Part shown: piece by piece, positions 1 through 11,599 of the stretch
Layout of the letters: each line of letters opens with the position of its first letter
Position numbering within the stretch: the stretch's first letter is position 1
Source of the DNA: Latrodectus hesperus
Lineage: Eukaryota > Arthropoda > Arachnida > Araneae > Theridiidae
Assembly: GCA_037975125.1 (NCBI GenBank)
Contig: CM075860.1
Location: 43,311,970 to 43,375,969, forward strand
Direction: 5' to 3'
DNA: 64,000 nucleotides
Notes under the pieces: model-generated
Database searches by the model: none
What the model was told of the DNA's origin: nothing
The model's input: only the letters and a program-made list of their open reading frames with translations
Position numbers and translations under genes: made by a program

Positions 1-379
1 TAAATCCGCATTTTGCATTCTCGCAGTGTCCAAGGATGCGATTTCGAATAGCGACATGGAATGAAAAGAATTTATTTAATTACGAAATTTTGATTATTAA
101 TTTAAACCTAATTAATGAGATTAGAATTTACTGTAAAGTTTCCTATGCCACCATGAATACTGCTCCAATTACAAGAATGGGGATGTGTAGTTCTTTCTCC
201 CCTTTTAAAAGAGTCATATGTTCACAATTGCTAAAAGCAGTAGAAAAAAGAAATGCGTCATTTGATTCCTCCTTTCAACATTTTTAAAGAATAATTTGTT
301 TTAAACAGAAATCTCCTGTGTTCCAAATTGATTAAAAGAAAAACAAAGATAGTGCTTTAAAAAACCATTTTAAGGCCAG

Positions 380-810
380 TATTTATTTATGGCTCAGAAA
401 CCTGGGCCATGACAATATCGCATAAAAATCGACTGGCTATCTTTTGAGAAAAAGGTTTTGAGGAAAATTATGGGTGCAGTGAACATCGATGGTACTTGGA
501 GGCACAGATTCAACAGCGAACTGTATAAGATGTTTAAAGAGGCAGATATCATCAACTTCCTAAAAGTCAACCGAAGGAAATTTGCCAAGCACCTCTGCAG
601 AATGAATCCTGGCTCTTTAACATCAAGAGTTTTTCACTCTAAGCCAATCGGCACCAAAGCAAAAGGGAGGCACAAACTTTGATGGATTGGCTTGTGTTGA
701 CGAGCATTTTGGAATTATAAAGATCAAAAACTGAAGGTCAATTTCCAAAGCAAGATCAGAATGGAAGAAGATTCAGAAGAAGGCCTTGGCCCACAAGGCC
801 AATAAAGACG
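380..810 (+). pseudogene. Non-LTR retrotransposon fragment (post-RT C-terminal region)
   Basis: Plus-strand translation with frameshifts and stops shows IYGSETWAMT, then LRKIMGAVNIDGTWRHRFNS, ELYKMFKEADI, and near the end an alanine/histidine-rich tail ending in GPQGQ-stop. This order is typical of the region just downstream of the RT domain in a LINE family. The same family occurs on the opposite strand at 38415-39330 (SETWTLTEKD ... NSKLYKLYKEPDIV). The copy lacks the RT core and is clearly dead. Confidence 0.7.
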
Positions 811-839
811 AAGAATTTGTTTTAAAAAGATAATGAGGC

Positions 840-1990
840 TTACTATTTATTAAATACAAATATGTATTATTTTATAATGAGAAAAACGTGCAAAAATGTA
901 TTTCTGTTTGATAGGAATAAAATAGAGGTTTATTATATACCAATAAGAATAATATAGATATAATAAAGGTTATTACCATTGAACTATCACATATTTAGTA
1001 TCTCCTTTCTTTGTTATTCCACATATTTTTTCTGGAATTCTAACATCCTGAAAATTATCACTAATTAAATATTTTTTTAAGGATTAGTGAGCTGTTTCAT
1101 AGATTTTTAATAGAAAAATTAATTTTGTTGGAAACAAAGCGCAAATAATAATAAAATCTGTAAAAACAACCTAAAAAAAAGAAAAGAAAAAAAAACACTT
1201 TGGAAATCAATGATTAACCAAAAATTCACAGAAATTCTATGATTTGATTAATTTTATATTATGAGATCTCTTATTCGTTATGTTTTTACTCTAAGTCACA
1301 TAAAAATTCCAAAATTTATAAAAAATTGTTACAGAATTACTTTCTTTTTTCATTAAAAAGTTTATCAATCAACACTTTTATTTTAACATATAATTTTCAC
1401 TTACGTTATGCGCATGTATCTTGAATTTCATTTCTTTTAACAAATTTTTTAATTTAAATTGAATTAATGTTTAATAAAAGTGTTACTGTTAAATTTGAAT
1501 ACATTATTAAACATAAGCAGAAGAAAAAGTGATAAAAGTTTTCTTTATGTGTAAGAATTGAGCCATGATCACATTAGTATTAGACACGCGTAATTAATGA
1601 AATAAACTTCAATAATAATAATCCTTAATTTCTAAATAGTCTTTCTGTTTTTTATAAAAAAAAGTTTTATTTATATAAGCATCTAAATTTGTTAGGAAAC
1701 ATTCAAGTAAAACAATATTTCTTCTTTGTATTCGTATTATTCTTCTTTTTCTCGTCATTCTCTAATATTATTTTAATTATCAGAAAGATTACGATTTTCA
1801 GCAATGATTAATTTAGTAAATTTCAAAGGATTTTATTAAGAAGAAGCATATTTGGGTGTAGCGCAAAATCATCATTCCTCTTTAGATTTCAAAGCGTCGC
1901 ATAAAAATAAATAAGAATTTATGTAAGAAAATTGCCAAGAATTTTTTTAAAATCACTTAGAGGAGTATATAAATATACATACATACATGC

Positions 1991-1993
<3 letters not shown>
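840..1993. other. AT-rich stretch without recognisable genes
   Basis: About 1.1 kb of AT-rich sequence with short homopolymers. I see no coding potential, no splice-flanked exon and no repeat family recognised elsewhere in the window. It ends at the (TA)n tract flanking the mariner. Confidence 0.6.

Positions 1994-2037
<44 letters not shown>
1994..2037. repeat. (TA)n microsatellite at the mariner insertion point
   Basis: About 22 TA dinucleotides lie immediately before the mariner TIR; the other side of the element continues TATATATAAT. The transposon therefore probably inserted at a TA within an existing TA tract. Confidence 0.9.
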
Positions 2038-2038
<1 letters not shown>

Positions 2039-3304
2039 GAGGGTCACTTTGAAATTTTTGAGATACAACTATGTTTTTAAAGTTATACTTACAAAATTTT
2101 AGGTGTGTTCAAAGTAGTCTCCTCCAGCATCAATGCACTTTTGTAGACGAATATACCACAGATTAAATGCCTCAAGCCATTCATTTCTTCGAATGGATGA
2201 AAAAGATGCATTTATAGCCACATCAATCTCTTCTTCTGAATGAAAACGACGTCCACGTAAGTTCTTTTTTAGATTAAAGAATAACCAAAAGTCGCACATA
2301 GCTAGATCAGGTGAATACGGCGGATGTTCTATCACTTTAATTTGTTTTTGTTTAAGAAACTCAGCTGTTAATCCGGCTGTATGTGAAGATGCATTGTCAT
2401 AGTGAAGCATTAGTCCCCTAACATTCAGTTCTTGTAGAATTTCTGGAAGACATTGAGTGGTATACCAGTTTGCTGTTACTGTCTTCTGTCCTTCCAACTT
2501 GATGGCTTTGACCAATCCCGTACTTCTGAAGAAAACGGCATACATCACTTTTTCAGTGCGCCTTGTTTTTTCACCATTGTTGGCGTGGGATCATCTTCAA
2601 AGACCCATACTTTGCTTTCTTGACATGTTGGAACGTCAAAAAACGGTATGTACGTTTCATCACCTGTAAGTTTCAATTTTAGAAATGATGCGGTGGCCAC
2701 CATCATTCAGCATATTAAGAGTTTCTTTACTGATTCTGACACGCTCCTCTTTTTGATGCTCAGTTAGATTATGGGGAACCCAACGGCAAACTACTTTTTT
2801 CATATGTAATTCTTTATGAATGATTTTGTGTATGACTGCGGATCCAATGTTAAGTTCCTTCTGTATCATTTGATAGGTACAGCGATTATCATCCATTAAC
2901 ATTTTTCGTATGGCAGACACATTATCCGGGATGACTGCCGACGGTGGCCTTCCTGTGTGTTCTTCATCCTGAAGAAAATTGCGACCTCTTCTAAATTCTC
3001 TAAACCATCTGAATACAGTAGCACGAGCTGGAGATTCATCACCCAATGCTAATTGCAACCGTTGAACGCATTCTTCTTGATTGAATCCTGCTTTGAAATC
3101 GTAGAAAATCATAGCGCGAAAATGTTCTCGCGTCAACTCCATTTTCTCTTCTGTTTAAAATTTATTCCACGCTAAGCAAGTTGAAGTAAGTCAGTAATGA
3201 ATAGTCTTCTGTGTTAAAATATTTTGTACTTTAAAATTAAACCGTTATTTTTATTTTGTAAATTCTCGTCTGCGCGTATATCAAAAATTTCAGAGTAACC
3301 CTCG
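2038..3304 (-). mobile_element. mariner-type DNA transposon, full length but inactivated
   Basis: The 1267-bp element is bounded by imperfect inverted repeats of about 30 bp (CGAGGGTCACTTTGAAAT at the left; CGAGGGTTACTCTGAAAT when the right end is read inward) and flanked by TA on both sides, the expected target duplication. It carries one minus-strand transposase gene. Size, TIRs and TA duplication are all typical of mariner. Confidence 0.93.
2099..3142 (-). pseudogene. mariner transposase, disrupted by two frameshifts
   Basis: Reading starts at ATG 3142 with MELTREHFRAMIFYDFKAG and a paired helix-turn-helix DNA-binding region (ATVFRWFREFRRG; GRPPSAV; QKELNIGSAVIHKIIHKEL), then the mariner linker motif WVPHNLTE. 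Frame shifts at about 2667, just before the first catalytic Asp (TGDETY), and again near 2550, after KKQGALKK. The last frame holds the second Asp (HYDNASSHT) and the third (HPPYSPDLAMCDFW), 34 residues apart: the D,D34D triad of mariners. The C-terminus DYFEHT is complete. All catalytic residues remain, but the frameshifts make it non-functional as written. Confidence 0.92.
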
Positions 3305-3309
3305 TATAT

Positions 3310-3818
3310 ATAATTTAAATTTAAAATATTGAATAAATTCTTAAAATCCATGTTAAATCCCTGTTACATCCATATTAAATGATTTGCCCAAAATTTGATC
3401 ACTAAACTTCGGAAGTTACAAACATGAAAATTGTCAAGAATTAGGTAAACTTAGGCGCTAATAATCTTAATCAAATATCAATAAAAATTAATTTTAATAA
3501 AATATTAAAATAAGATTCTTTTTTTTTAAAAAAATTTTTACCTAATCATTTATTGAAAAAATTACTATTATAGTTATAATTAATGCAAATAATGAACAAA
3601 AAGTGATTTCGTTAATGATTCTTCAATTTGAGCGTATTTGCTTCATTTAGAGTATGAAATATTTTTGTTAGAATGCACATCCTGTTATCTGTTTCAGCTG
3701 TATCGTTGCACAATAAAAGTATTTGTATATTCCATAAAGATTAGTTTCAGCCTAAAAGCTGAAATAAGTGAATAAGTAAACTCTAGATTTATTAAATGTT
3801 ATATTTTCTTAGAATCAC

Positions 3819-3917
<99 letters not shown>

Positions 3918-5640
3918 TAAAAATAAAATTTTGATTATTTTAGATTATATGATATTCAAAGAAATAAAGTTAATATCACATTCATCTCTATCATATATTT
4001 GGCCTATACAAAAAATATATACCGTCGAAGAAATCAAGGTTCGCTCGGTTGTAGCTGGTAAAATTATTCTACTCCATGGCTTTTTCCAAATTTTCTTCGA
4101 CATTGCTCTTTTCTTTGTCTATCATAAATAAGCAGAAATTAACTTTTATGCGCTGAAATTAATAAGTGCTTTATACAAATATACCATTAACATAATAAGA
4201 AGCTGTAATGAGAAATTAGAAAGAAAAACTACATTAGTCTCCCATTTGTTTGATATGGATGTTTATTGTGCTGAGAAATGATTTAAAATATTAATTATTA
4301 ATTGAAATAAAATTTAAAGTAAAAATATGAATTAGAATAAAACATTATTGGGATTTTAAAAAAATCTGTGTAAGTCTTCATGCAATGAGATATAATCTCA
4401 CAAATTATTAGAGCATAACTAATTATTACAATGTAAAACTAAGTTTTTATTATTAAAAATATTTCACTATGCAATACATGCTTTTTGCACAAAATATGCA
4501 AATATTGATATAAAATTAATTTAATGAATTTGTATCTTATTCACAATAATTTAATAAATATCTCAAAAAGTTTGCTAAAACAAAAATGATTTAAAATAAT
4601 TATTTTTATATCGTATAAAAAGATCGTTTCATCACAATATTATTTCATCGCCTTCACTATCAATCCAATTTTCATCTACTTTGATGATACTTAGTGCTTT
4701 TGTATATTAATATAAAAAGGCGTTGTGGAAGATATACAATCATTACATCTTGACGTAGATAATCACGATGCTGAGGTTGGTCTAGAAAATTATTAACCAG
4801 GATAATAATTTTTAAAAGAATTCACTTATTAAAGGAATGGTGTTAGATTGAAGATATAAACTAATTCAAAAGTTAATATTCAAATGTATGTTGCATCTTA
4901 TATACTTATTTATTGGCCCATATAAGCTGCCAGATCGTTTATACTAACGATATTTTAATTCAAATTGGTATTTAAAGCAAAAGATAATGAAATGTTTTAT
5001 TTGCTCCTACAGTTCCTACAACATCTGGTAGAATACACTTCCTACAACAGTTTGCCAGCAGCATGCATGTGCTTTCATACGTTTAAAAATCTAGAAATTA
5101 ACCATTCATTTAACTTTTCTGTGTATATCACTCTGTACTTTGTGCTTATAAGACTTTTGCGGGTTTTTTTTTTTGGGGGGGGGGTGCTAATGAAAGCTTG
5201 GTTTGATCGCTACTGAATATATGTTAAGGCCAATAACTGTTTTGAATAATTATTCTATCAAATTTATCAACCTTTCCTTTTATTTCTATATCTGTGTCTG
5301 CCTTTTCACCATCTATGCAGATTAATCTCGTATTCTAAGCCATTGTAACTATCTATGCCTATTGTAATGTATTTTTGGTTATTCACATTTATGTGCCTTT
5401 AAAGTCCTGAAAATATTACGACAGATGTCTCAATTATTAAAAAGTAGCAGCTATTTAACTCCTAGCTATCAAATTAAATTGTCAATAATTTGCCCATCTT
5501 ACAGATAAAATATTTTTCTTGTTATTCTATAACCTATATTTAGTAGCCTTGACTCGTGTGTCCATGATTTCATCCTATCGATAAATTCATTCTTTAAAAT
5601 CGTTTAAATTGTAGAATACATCTCAACTTCATATCTTTTA
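3310..5640. other. AT-rich stretch with one microsatellite and a T/G homopolymer
   Basis: Apart from the (AT)n array at 3822-3914 and a T-run followed by a G-run at about 5166-5187, I see no gene or repeat family here. The short open frames are spurious; one is simply the AT repeat read as Ile-Tyr. Confidence 0.55.
3822..3914. repeat. (AT)n microsatellite
   Basis: About 46 uninterrupted AT units. Length is probably polymorphic and may be collapsed in assembly. Confidence 0.95.
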
Positions 5641-5850
5641 AGACCTCCCTTATCATAAAGATGGCGCTCCCACTCCCCCCAAGTGAGGGAGCTGTTTCAA
5701 CACCCCCTAGATACATACTATTCTAGAGGGTGTTGGCTGTTTGCGTAATTCGTGAGAGAGTAGCTGTAACATTGGAAGGTGACAGACGGGCCTGCCGTCG
5801 GTCTTCCGCTATCCCTTTTTTTAATCAAAATGTAGGAGCCGTCCTACTAA
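5640..5850. repeat. GC-richer segment with two long hairpins, identity unknown
   Basis: This 210-bp patch stands out from its AT-rich surroundings. It holds a 13-bp stem with one mismatch (5699-5711 with 5722-5734, loop 10) and a second compound hairpin (5774-5789 with 5795-5807). A run of seven T follows at 5816-5822. On the minus strand one frame stays open for about 20 codons (SPSNVTATLSRITQTANTL) before a stop. It may be a SINE, part of a LINE or a structured RNA; I cannot assign it. Confidence 0.4.
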
Positions 5851-5859
5851 CTAATAAAT

Positions 5860-7500
5860 TCAATATCACATACTACTTCTTTAAACCATTTTTATCTACA
5901 TAGCAATCTTGTGTTATTTTTATCATTTCAAAGTAAACATTTTTTTTTGATAATTTTTTTCAAATGATCCCCAATTTTTTCTATTCGTAAGCATATATTC
6001 TTTTTGCTGTTCAAAATACCAATGATACTAACAGAATGATATTCTGAATAAAATTAATTGAAGTGCTGCATAGCAAACCTGTAGTAAATCAATGCATGCG
6101 TCATTAATAACCACTGACCGAAACTCAAGCCGAAAAACAGAATCTTTCAAATTGTAGGTTGAAATACAATTAAGTGTCAGCGACAATGACTAGACAAATC
6201 TTAATGTAAAGACAATTAATTTTCTTAATTCAAAAATAATATATTCTGATGCATACAGAAAAAGAGAGTTAACAGGAAATTAATTTATTAATAATTAACT
6301 ATTTTTAGCGATATAACAACAAGTAAACAGTTACTAATAAACTTACCTGGATTGTGGTACCTGGATACTGGCGACATCCGTCGCATAATCTGCAATATCT
6401 CGAAGTCATAGATTTTTTTGTCTTCCTTTTCTTTGTGCTTCCTTTTTCTTCCTTTAATTCATTTAAGTTTTTCAAGAAATTTTAACAATTTCAAAATAAA
6501 ATTAATTTTTGTTCTGTAATAAGCAACTTTTTCGATTAATTTTATTTTATGAGAATTATATGTTTCATTACCGTGTGGTAAATTATGACATAAACATTTT
6601 TGACTCCAGCTTAAAAAATGTTTAAGAGAACAAAACTAAATTAACTCAATTAAGAAAAACATAACATGCAATTTTTTTTATCTTTTAACAGAAATAACAG
6701 AAAATAATTCAAAAATAATAATATTGATATTTTCCGAGTGATATAAAATGTTGGATGATTAAATAAAAATTACTTTTTTATATATATACTATATCCGATA
6801 TTATAAAAGCTTTACAATATGTAACTGTTTTTTAAGATACATATAACTCATTAATCTAATCGTTAATTTTAAAATTAAGTTCTGATTAAGAATAAAAAAC
6901 ACATTTTATACAAAAATCACTGAAATTTTTATATAATGCTTAGTGAATAATTTCTTCCTTGTAAACCAAATAAAAATAAGCTTGTCCATTTACAAAATGA
7001 ATACTTTTTTTTGTTTGATCTAGAATTATACGATTAACATGAATTTCTGAAAGAGAGATCATAATTATATTACATTACTAAGAGTCACATACAAATTGAA
7101 AATTGTTCCCATTTCCTTTTTAATTTCTCTCCACTCCCAGAATTCTACGTATGTTCAATATCATAACGGACTCTTTCGCAAAAGGAATTCAACAATGAAT
7201 TTACAAATTCAGCTCTCAAGGAAAAGATTTTGAGGAAAAAATATAATATTTCAAAGTAATTTGATAAAATTTTTAACTTTGCGGTCTATTTAGGTAAATA
7301 TTTAATTAAATGTGCATGTCACAAAGTGAATCATATTGATTAATCATTTGAAAGCAACATTAATATTTAATAATTTTGAAATATAAATTAAGAATATGTT
7401 TTCTGGTAGAATATAACCATTTTATTTTCCTAATATAATGTAATAAGGGACTTATTTTACAACGTTTCACATTTTTTTCGTTAAAAATTTAATGTATATT
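5860..7500. other. AT-rich stretch, possible downstream part of the unknown minus-strand gene
   Basis: Apart from the possible exon at 6347-6451, no supported feature is seen. A stretch at 7150-7215 is open on both strands (minus: AEFVNSLLNSFCERVRYD) and has an acceptor-like flank, but its phase does not fit the known exons. Confidence 0.4.
6347..6451 (-). CDS. Possible further exon with a CxxCxxC cluster, minus strand
   Basis: A 105-bp segment (35 codons) ends at a strong GTAAGT donor and begins after AAAG with a poor pyrimidine tract. In the phase continuing from the exon at 9694-9608 it reads basic residues (STKKRKTKKS), then SRYCRLCDGCRQYPGTT. The CxxCxxC spacing is like the start of a CXXC-type zinc finger, but the following cysteines are not seen. 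Another frame (KKIYDFEILQIMRRMSP) is also open, so frame and membership in this gene are uncertain. Confidence 0.3.
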
Positions 7501-7516
7501 AATGTTCATCAATAAA

Positions 7517-7726
7517 ACTAAACTTCATGGAAAGTGTGGGCCAAGGCCTACAGTGCCCATAACTGTTTTCATGACCGAGAGCCCTGGGGTGCGAAGCATA
7601 TGTCCCAGTTAGGTGGTCAGCCTAACGTAAGACCCTCAGTGTTTAGTTCCCAAGCATGCTTGGTACTCAGTTAATTGACCCACTGAAGGGATGAAAAGCT
7701 GGGTCAACCTTGCCCAGTCCGAGGAT
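7517..7726 (-). mobile_element. SINE family 1, 5'-truncated copy with a 16-bp target duplication
   Basis: The 210-bp insert is flanked by a perfect 16-bp direct repeat (AATGTTCATCAATAAA at 7501-7516 and 7727-7742). Its body (plus strand CAGTGCCCATAACTG, CATGACCGAGAGCCCTGGGG, TTAGGTGGTCAGCCTAACG, TGACCCACTGAAGGGATGA) recurs at 11600-11889, 58840-59325 and 61712-61905. The copy at 11.6 kb shows that the tRNA-like head lies on the minus strand, so this copy is minus and lacks its head. Confidence 0.8.
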
Positions 7727-7744
7727 AATGTTCATCAATAAATA

Positions 7745-9600
7745 TCCCTAAAAAATGAAAGAAATCGTTCAATAATTACAAAATCGGGGTACCTATGATT
7801 ATGCAAGAATTTAATAGAATTAAGTGATTCAAAAGAATTTTATTGGTATATATTTCTAGTTTATGTATATTTAATGAGCTTTTTTTTTTTTTATCTAATT
7901 CTGGAGACTTTTTATTCTATAATTTAATTTAAGAATTACATCTTTGCTACGCTCTACAATTCAGTTTAAATAATACAATTCAGTTTAAATAATAAATATT
8001 ATTTATTTCTCTGTTCTAGAAAACACTCATTCAAACTGAGGAAACAAGTAAAAATTAGGTTATTATCTTTTAATTAATATTTCAAATAAATATTGAACAA
8101 TTTTTTTAATTAATATTGATTTAAAAAGATATTGAGAGGGAGATTAATTTAGCTATATTAATATTTCTTAAAAAGATAATAAAAAATGCTTTAGATTTCT
8201 AAAATTCTGTAAAGAATAATAAATAATGTAGATCATGAGATAAAATTCCATTTTAGAAACAAAATAGATATACTTTTATTAATAATATTTTATGCATTTT
8301 GTCCGTCAGTCTGCATAATACAATTTAATCTCAAATCATTGAAAAAATGTAAAATAAATGTAATCTATCATTTTAAAAAGCTGAGAGGTAAAATCTCAAA
8401 AGTAACAGATTTAAAAAAGACAAAATTAATTTATCAATTTTTTTTCATTTCAAATATTTCAAAAAAAGATTCGAAAACTTATATGATCGTAATTAATTCC
8501 ATTTAATAAAAATGAAAAAGAGAATATACGATTATGTTTGAGTAATTTTTCAAAGGGAACAGATAATGGCCTTTCCAATATGTTTTTCTAATAGTATTTT
8601 TATAGCCTTTCCAATAGTATTTTATGAGCAAATTTTCGCATTAAATAATGTAAACGTCATTCTTTTTCTTACTCAAAATTCTAAAATTCTAGAATGAAAT
8701 TTGTTTCATTCAAAATTAGCTTACCAATTATTCGAAATTAAAATTAGTAATTTATTAAGTATTATATGTTTCACGGTTATAATTAAAATTTTTAATGTAA
8801 ATATAAATAAGAGTTATTTAAAAAGTTTTTCTGTTTCTAAAATACAAAAATTTATTTTTTCGCCTATAAACACACATAAATATTTGTAGGTTATGGATTT
8901 TAACGAAAATCGCTAATTTAAAAAGAGAAAGAATAAAATCAAATAAAATATTGAAGACCATCAATTATATACTTATTGATAAACACAAATAGTTCTAGAA
9001 AATGACATTCATGTTTTTGAGAAACAAAAATTTTAGTTTCGTTGGAAAAATATTTAATCCAACACAACTGAAACATTACGTATTAAAGCAATCAATGCTT
9101 ATTTTAATTTCCTAAAAATCTAAACATTTTACATTCATATGAACGTACTTATTATTATATTCAAGATATGCAAAAAATGTTTAACTAAATTCGGAGTTCA
9201 AGCAACTTATAAAAAAGGAAAACATATGTTTTCTTTCTTTTCTTTTTAAATACATAACATCTTAATCATAAAATAAGTTGCTAACAAAATAATTATTTAT
9301 GTTTTTAATTATGATTATAATAATGATAAAATTAACACAAAATCATGATTTCATGTTGTCCCAAGTCAAGTATGAAAATGAGAACGTGATTTCAATTCTC
9401 AATTCCGAAATAGATATTTATTAATAATTAATTTTCTATAATTTAAATTTAAGAATAGTTTTTTTTCCCTGAAAATAATTTACTCCTATTAACAAGGAAT
9501 AACTTTGTATTTTAAAAATTATAATTTTTAAATTTAATTTTATTTTATGACAATATTTTAAAATTCTTTTCTGGAACATTTTTTTAAAGATGTGGAAATA
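7745..9600. other. AT-rich stretch without recognisable features
   Basis: No conserved coding segment, repeat copy or structured element was recognised. It is probably an intron or 3' flank of the unknown minus-strand gene. Confidence 0.5.
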
Positions 9601-9607
9601 TTCTTAC

Positions 9608-9859
9608 CTTAGAATTGATGCGTTCTAGTTCCGATAAAATTGCCCTTTTCTGGGTCAATAATTTTATTCTTTCTGACCTGCGAACAGGGCCATCCTAAAC
9701 ATATAATTTATGATTTAGGTATCAAAAAAAATATGTCATTAATAGAAATTTTACAGATAAAATACTCACATAAATTTTCCTTTTCCTTTTTTCACTCTTT
9801 TGTGTAAGTAATTGTGACTCATTTGGCTGAACAGCAATGCCAAAGGAGAAAGGTATTAC
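9608..9859 (-). CDS. Two coding exons (9859-9770 and 9694-9608) of an unrecognised minus-strand gene
   Basis: Two short segments look like authentic exons. Exon 9859-9770 (90 bp, acceptor ATTTTAG, donor GTGAGTA) encodes VIPFSFGIAVQPNESQLLTQ then KSEKRKRKIY. Exon 9694-9608 (87 bp, acceptor GTTTAG, donor GTAAGA) encodes DGPVRRSERIKLLTQKRAIL then SELERINSK. Both lengths are multiples of three, both are open in one phase, and the intron between them is 75 bases. The product would be basic with an NLS-like KRKRK and a short predicted helix near the end. A candidate first exon encoding only Met-Glu lies at 10905-10900 in matching phase. I do not recognise the protein; a rapidly evolving nuclear protein is a guess. 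Confidence 0.5.
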
Positions 9860-10306
9860 CTAAAATATGAAAATAATTTCAGAGCCATTTTCGATGGTTA
9901 TTTTATAGAAAAAATTATATCAACTGTTTCATATAAATCCAATATTCCAAAAATAAGTGTTCTTTGAATATCTAGTTAGTTTTTAAATTTGTGCAGGAGT
10001 TAAATATTTTAATACCGCAAAATTTCTAGCAGTATATTGAATGTTTTATTAAATAAAAACTGAAAAAAACACGAGTTTAGAAAGAATTAAAATTAGTGAA
10101 ATTCATTTCCTCATAAAAGAGCAATTTTGTTTCGCATTTCTATTGTTCAGAGCTGATATGCTTATTTCGAAACAGATGGCTTGATTTTTATTTAATAATT
10201 TATTATTAACAAATATGATTTTTAATTCATAAGAATCGGTTTACGTGGTGAAAATGACATAAATTATAAGAATTGCCAAATGTCATTATATGTTTTCTTT
10301 TTCCAG

Positions 10307-10465
10307 TCAAATAATTCAAAAATTTTTTACAATGATACGCATTTCTCATTTAATATATTTAATCGTACTTTTCCATTTCGCCAGCGTAAATCTCGCCAAA
10401 TTGTCATTTTTGACGACAGCAGAAAACAGATGAAAAAAACATTATTCGATTATAATTTTTCCTAA
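10307..10465 (+). other. Plus-strand exon-like segment in the unknown gene's first intron
   Basis: A strong acceptor-like tract (TTTTCTTTTTCCAG) precedes an open stretch encoding NRTFPFRQRKSRQIVIFDDS and ending KKTLFDYNFS-stop, with AATAAA about 100 bases further on. It could be a terminal exon of a plus-strand gene. Equally, its repeated GGCGA motifs on the other strand suggest a transposon fragment. No homology is recognised. Confidence 0.2.
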
Positions 10466-10899
10466 AAGATTGCAATTCATTATATTTTGCTTGCACATTT
10501 GCGCGAGCGAAATGGAAAAATACCAAATATATTTTTAATATTCATAAAAAATTTTCCTAAAAATAAAAATGCACAATGTGAGCTTTTCATGTCACATACA
10601 TATATTTTTAATTATCAGAATGAAAAAGAAAAACTACATTGCTTATTTATTATTTAATTATAAGCCACCAATTTTATTTTAACCTTCTTTTAAGCTTGCG
10701 GAGTAAACAAATAACAAATAAATAATGATTTGTCTTTCGTCACATTCAATGAAAAAAACTTCTTTTACTTAGATAGAATATAATGAAAATCATAAATCTT
10801 AATAAGCATCAAAACTTATATTTTTCTAGAAATTCAATTCAATAAAATCATTTTTTCTATTTAAATCGTACATTCTAAATTAAGAAATAAAATACTTAC

Positions 10900-10905
10900 T
10901 TCCAT
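10900..10905 (-). CDS. Candidate start exon (Met-Glu) of the unrecognised gene
   Basis: On the minus strand an ATG in a good context (AAAAAAATGGAA) is followed after one more codon by GTAAGTATT, a near-ideal splice donor. It ends in phase 0, as the exon at 9859-9770 requires, giving the start MEVIPFSFGIAVQP. The sequence above it would be 5' UTR and promoter; no TATA element was identified. With only six coding bases this rests on the donor and phase match. Confidence 0.35.
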
Positions 10906-10909
10906 TTTT

Positions 10910-11595
10910 TTCAAAAAAATAAGTTGGTAGATGTGGAAAAATACAGAGAAGTTAAAATTATATTTCAGCGAGAAGTAATGCTTATGAAAGTAATTTTAAT
11001 CATTCAACAGCCAAAGTACCTTTAACTGTTTTTCATAGAAATCTTCTAGTTATGTTGAAAATTCAGACGATAATTTAGTAAAATTGTTATGAAATTATTC
11101 AGTTTTAACTTTTTAATTTATCGTCTGTAGAAAATAATTTCTTTAATCAACTTGTAATGAATTTTGTGGAATAACTCCTATAACAAACACAGTATTTAAA
11201 TTAAATACAAAATTAAATTTATATGAAATAATTTATTTTTCGTTTCAAAATGTAAATAATTTAAAAAATAAGTTTTTTTTGTCAGCAAAGCAATGAAATT
11301 TTAAAATTATTCGTAACTTCTTTTCAAAAAGAAAACGATTATTTAAGCAATAAAATGAATCCTTATCTTCCGTGTAACCTGACATTTCTCATCAAAATAA
11401 GGTGCAAGACGTTGGAAGTAGCTTCAATTACTGTCTTTTGCATGATTTAATTCAACATAAAAACTCACTTTTTCATTAAAATAAAAAAGTTCAATATACA
11501 TTAAAAAATGAAAAAAAAATTAAGTAAAATAAAATTAATATAAACACTATATTCAAAAGAAAAAATTACGTTCATTTTAGACACAAGAACGTTTA
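10910..11595. other. AT-rich stretch upstream of the unknown gene
   Basis: This is where the promoter and 5' UTR of the unknown minus-strand gene would lie if the Met-Glu exon is right. No TATA box, CpG cluster or other core promoter element stands out. Confidence 0.4.
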
Positions 11596-11599
11596 TTTA

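Noticed and set aside
3796..4131. 111-codon plus-strand frame starting with a long Ile-Tyr run
   Set aside because: It is the (AT)n microsatellite read as codons, with no recognisable protein downstream.
10307..10465. Confident plus-strand gene
   Set aside because: One exon-like stretch without partners or homology is not enough; kept only as a low-confidence feature.
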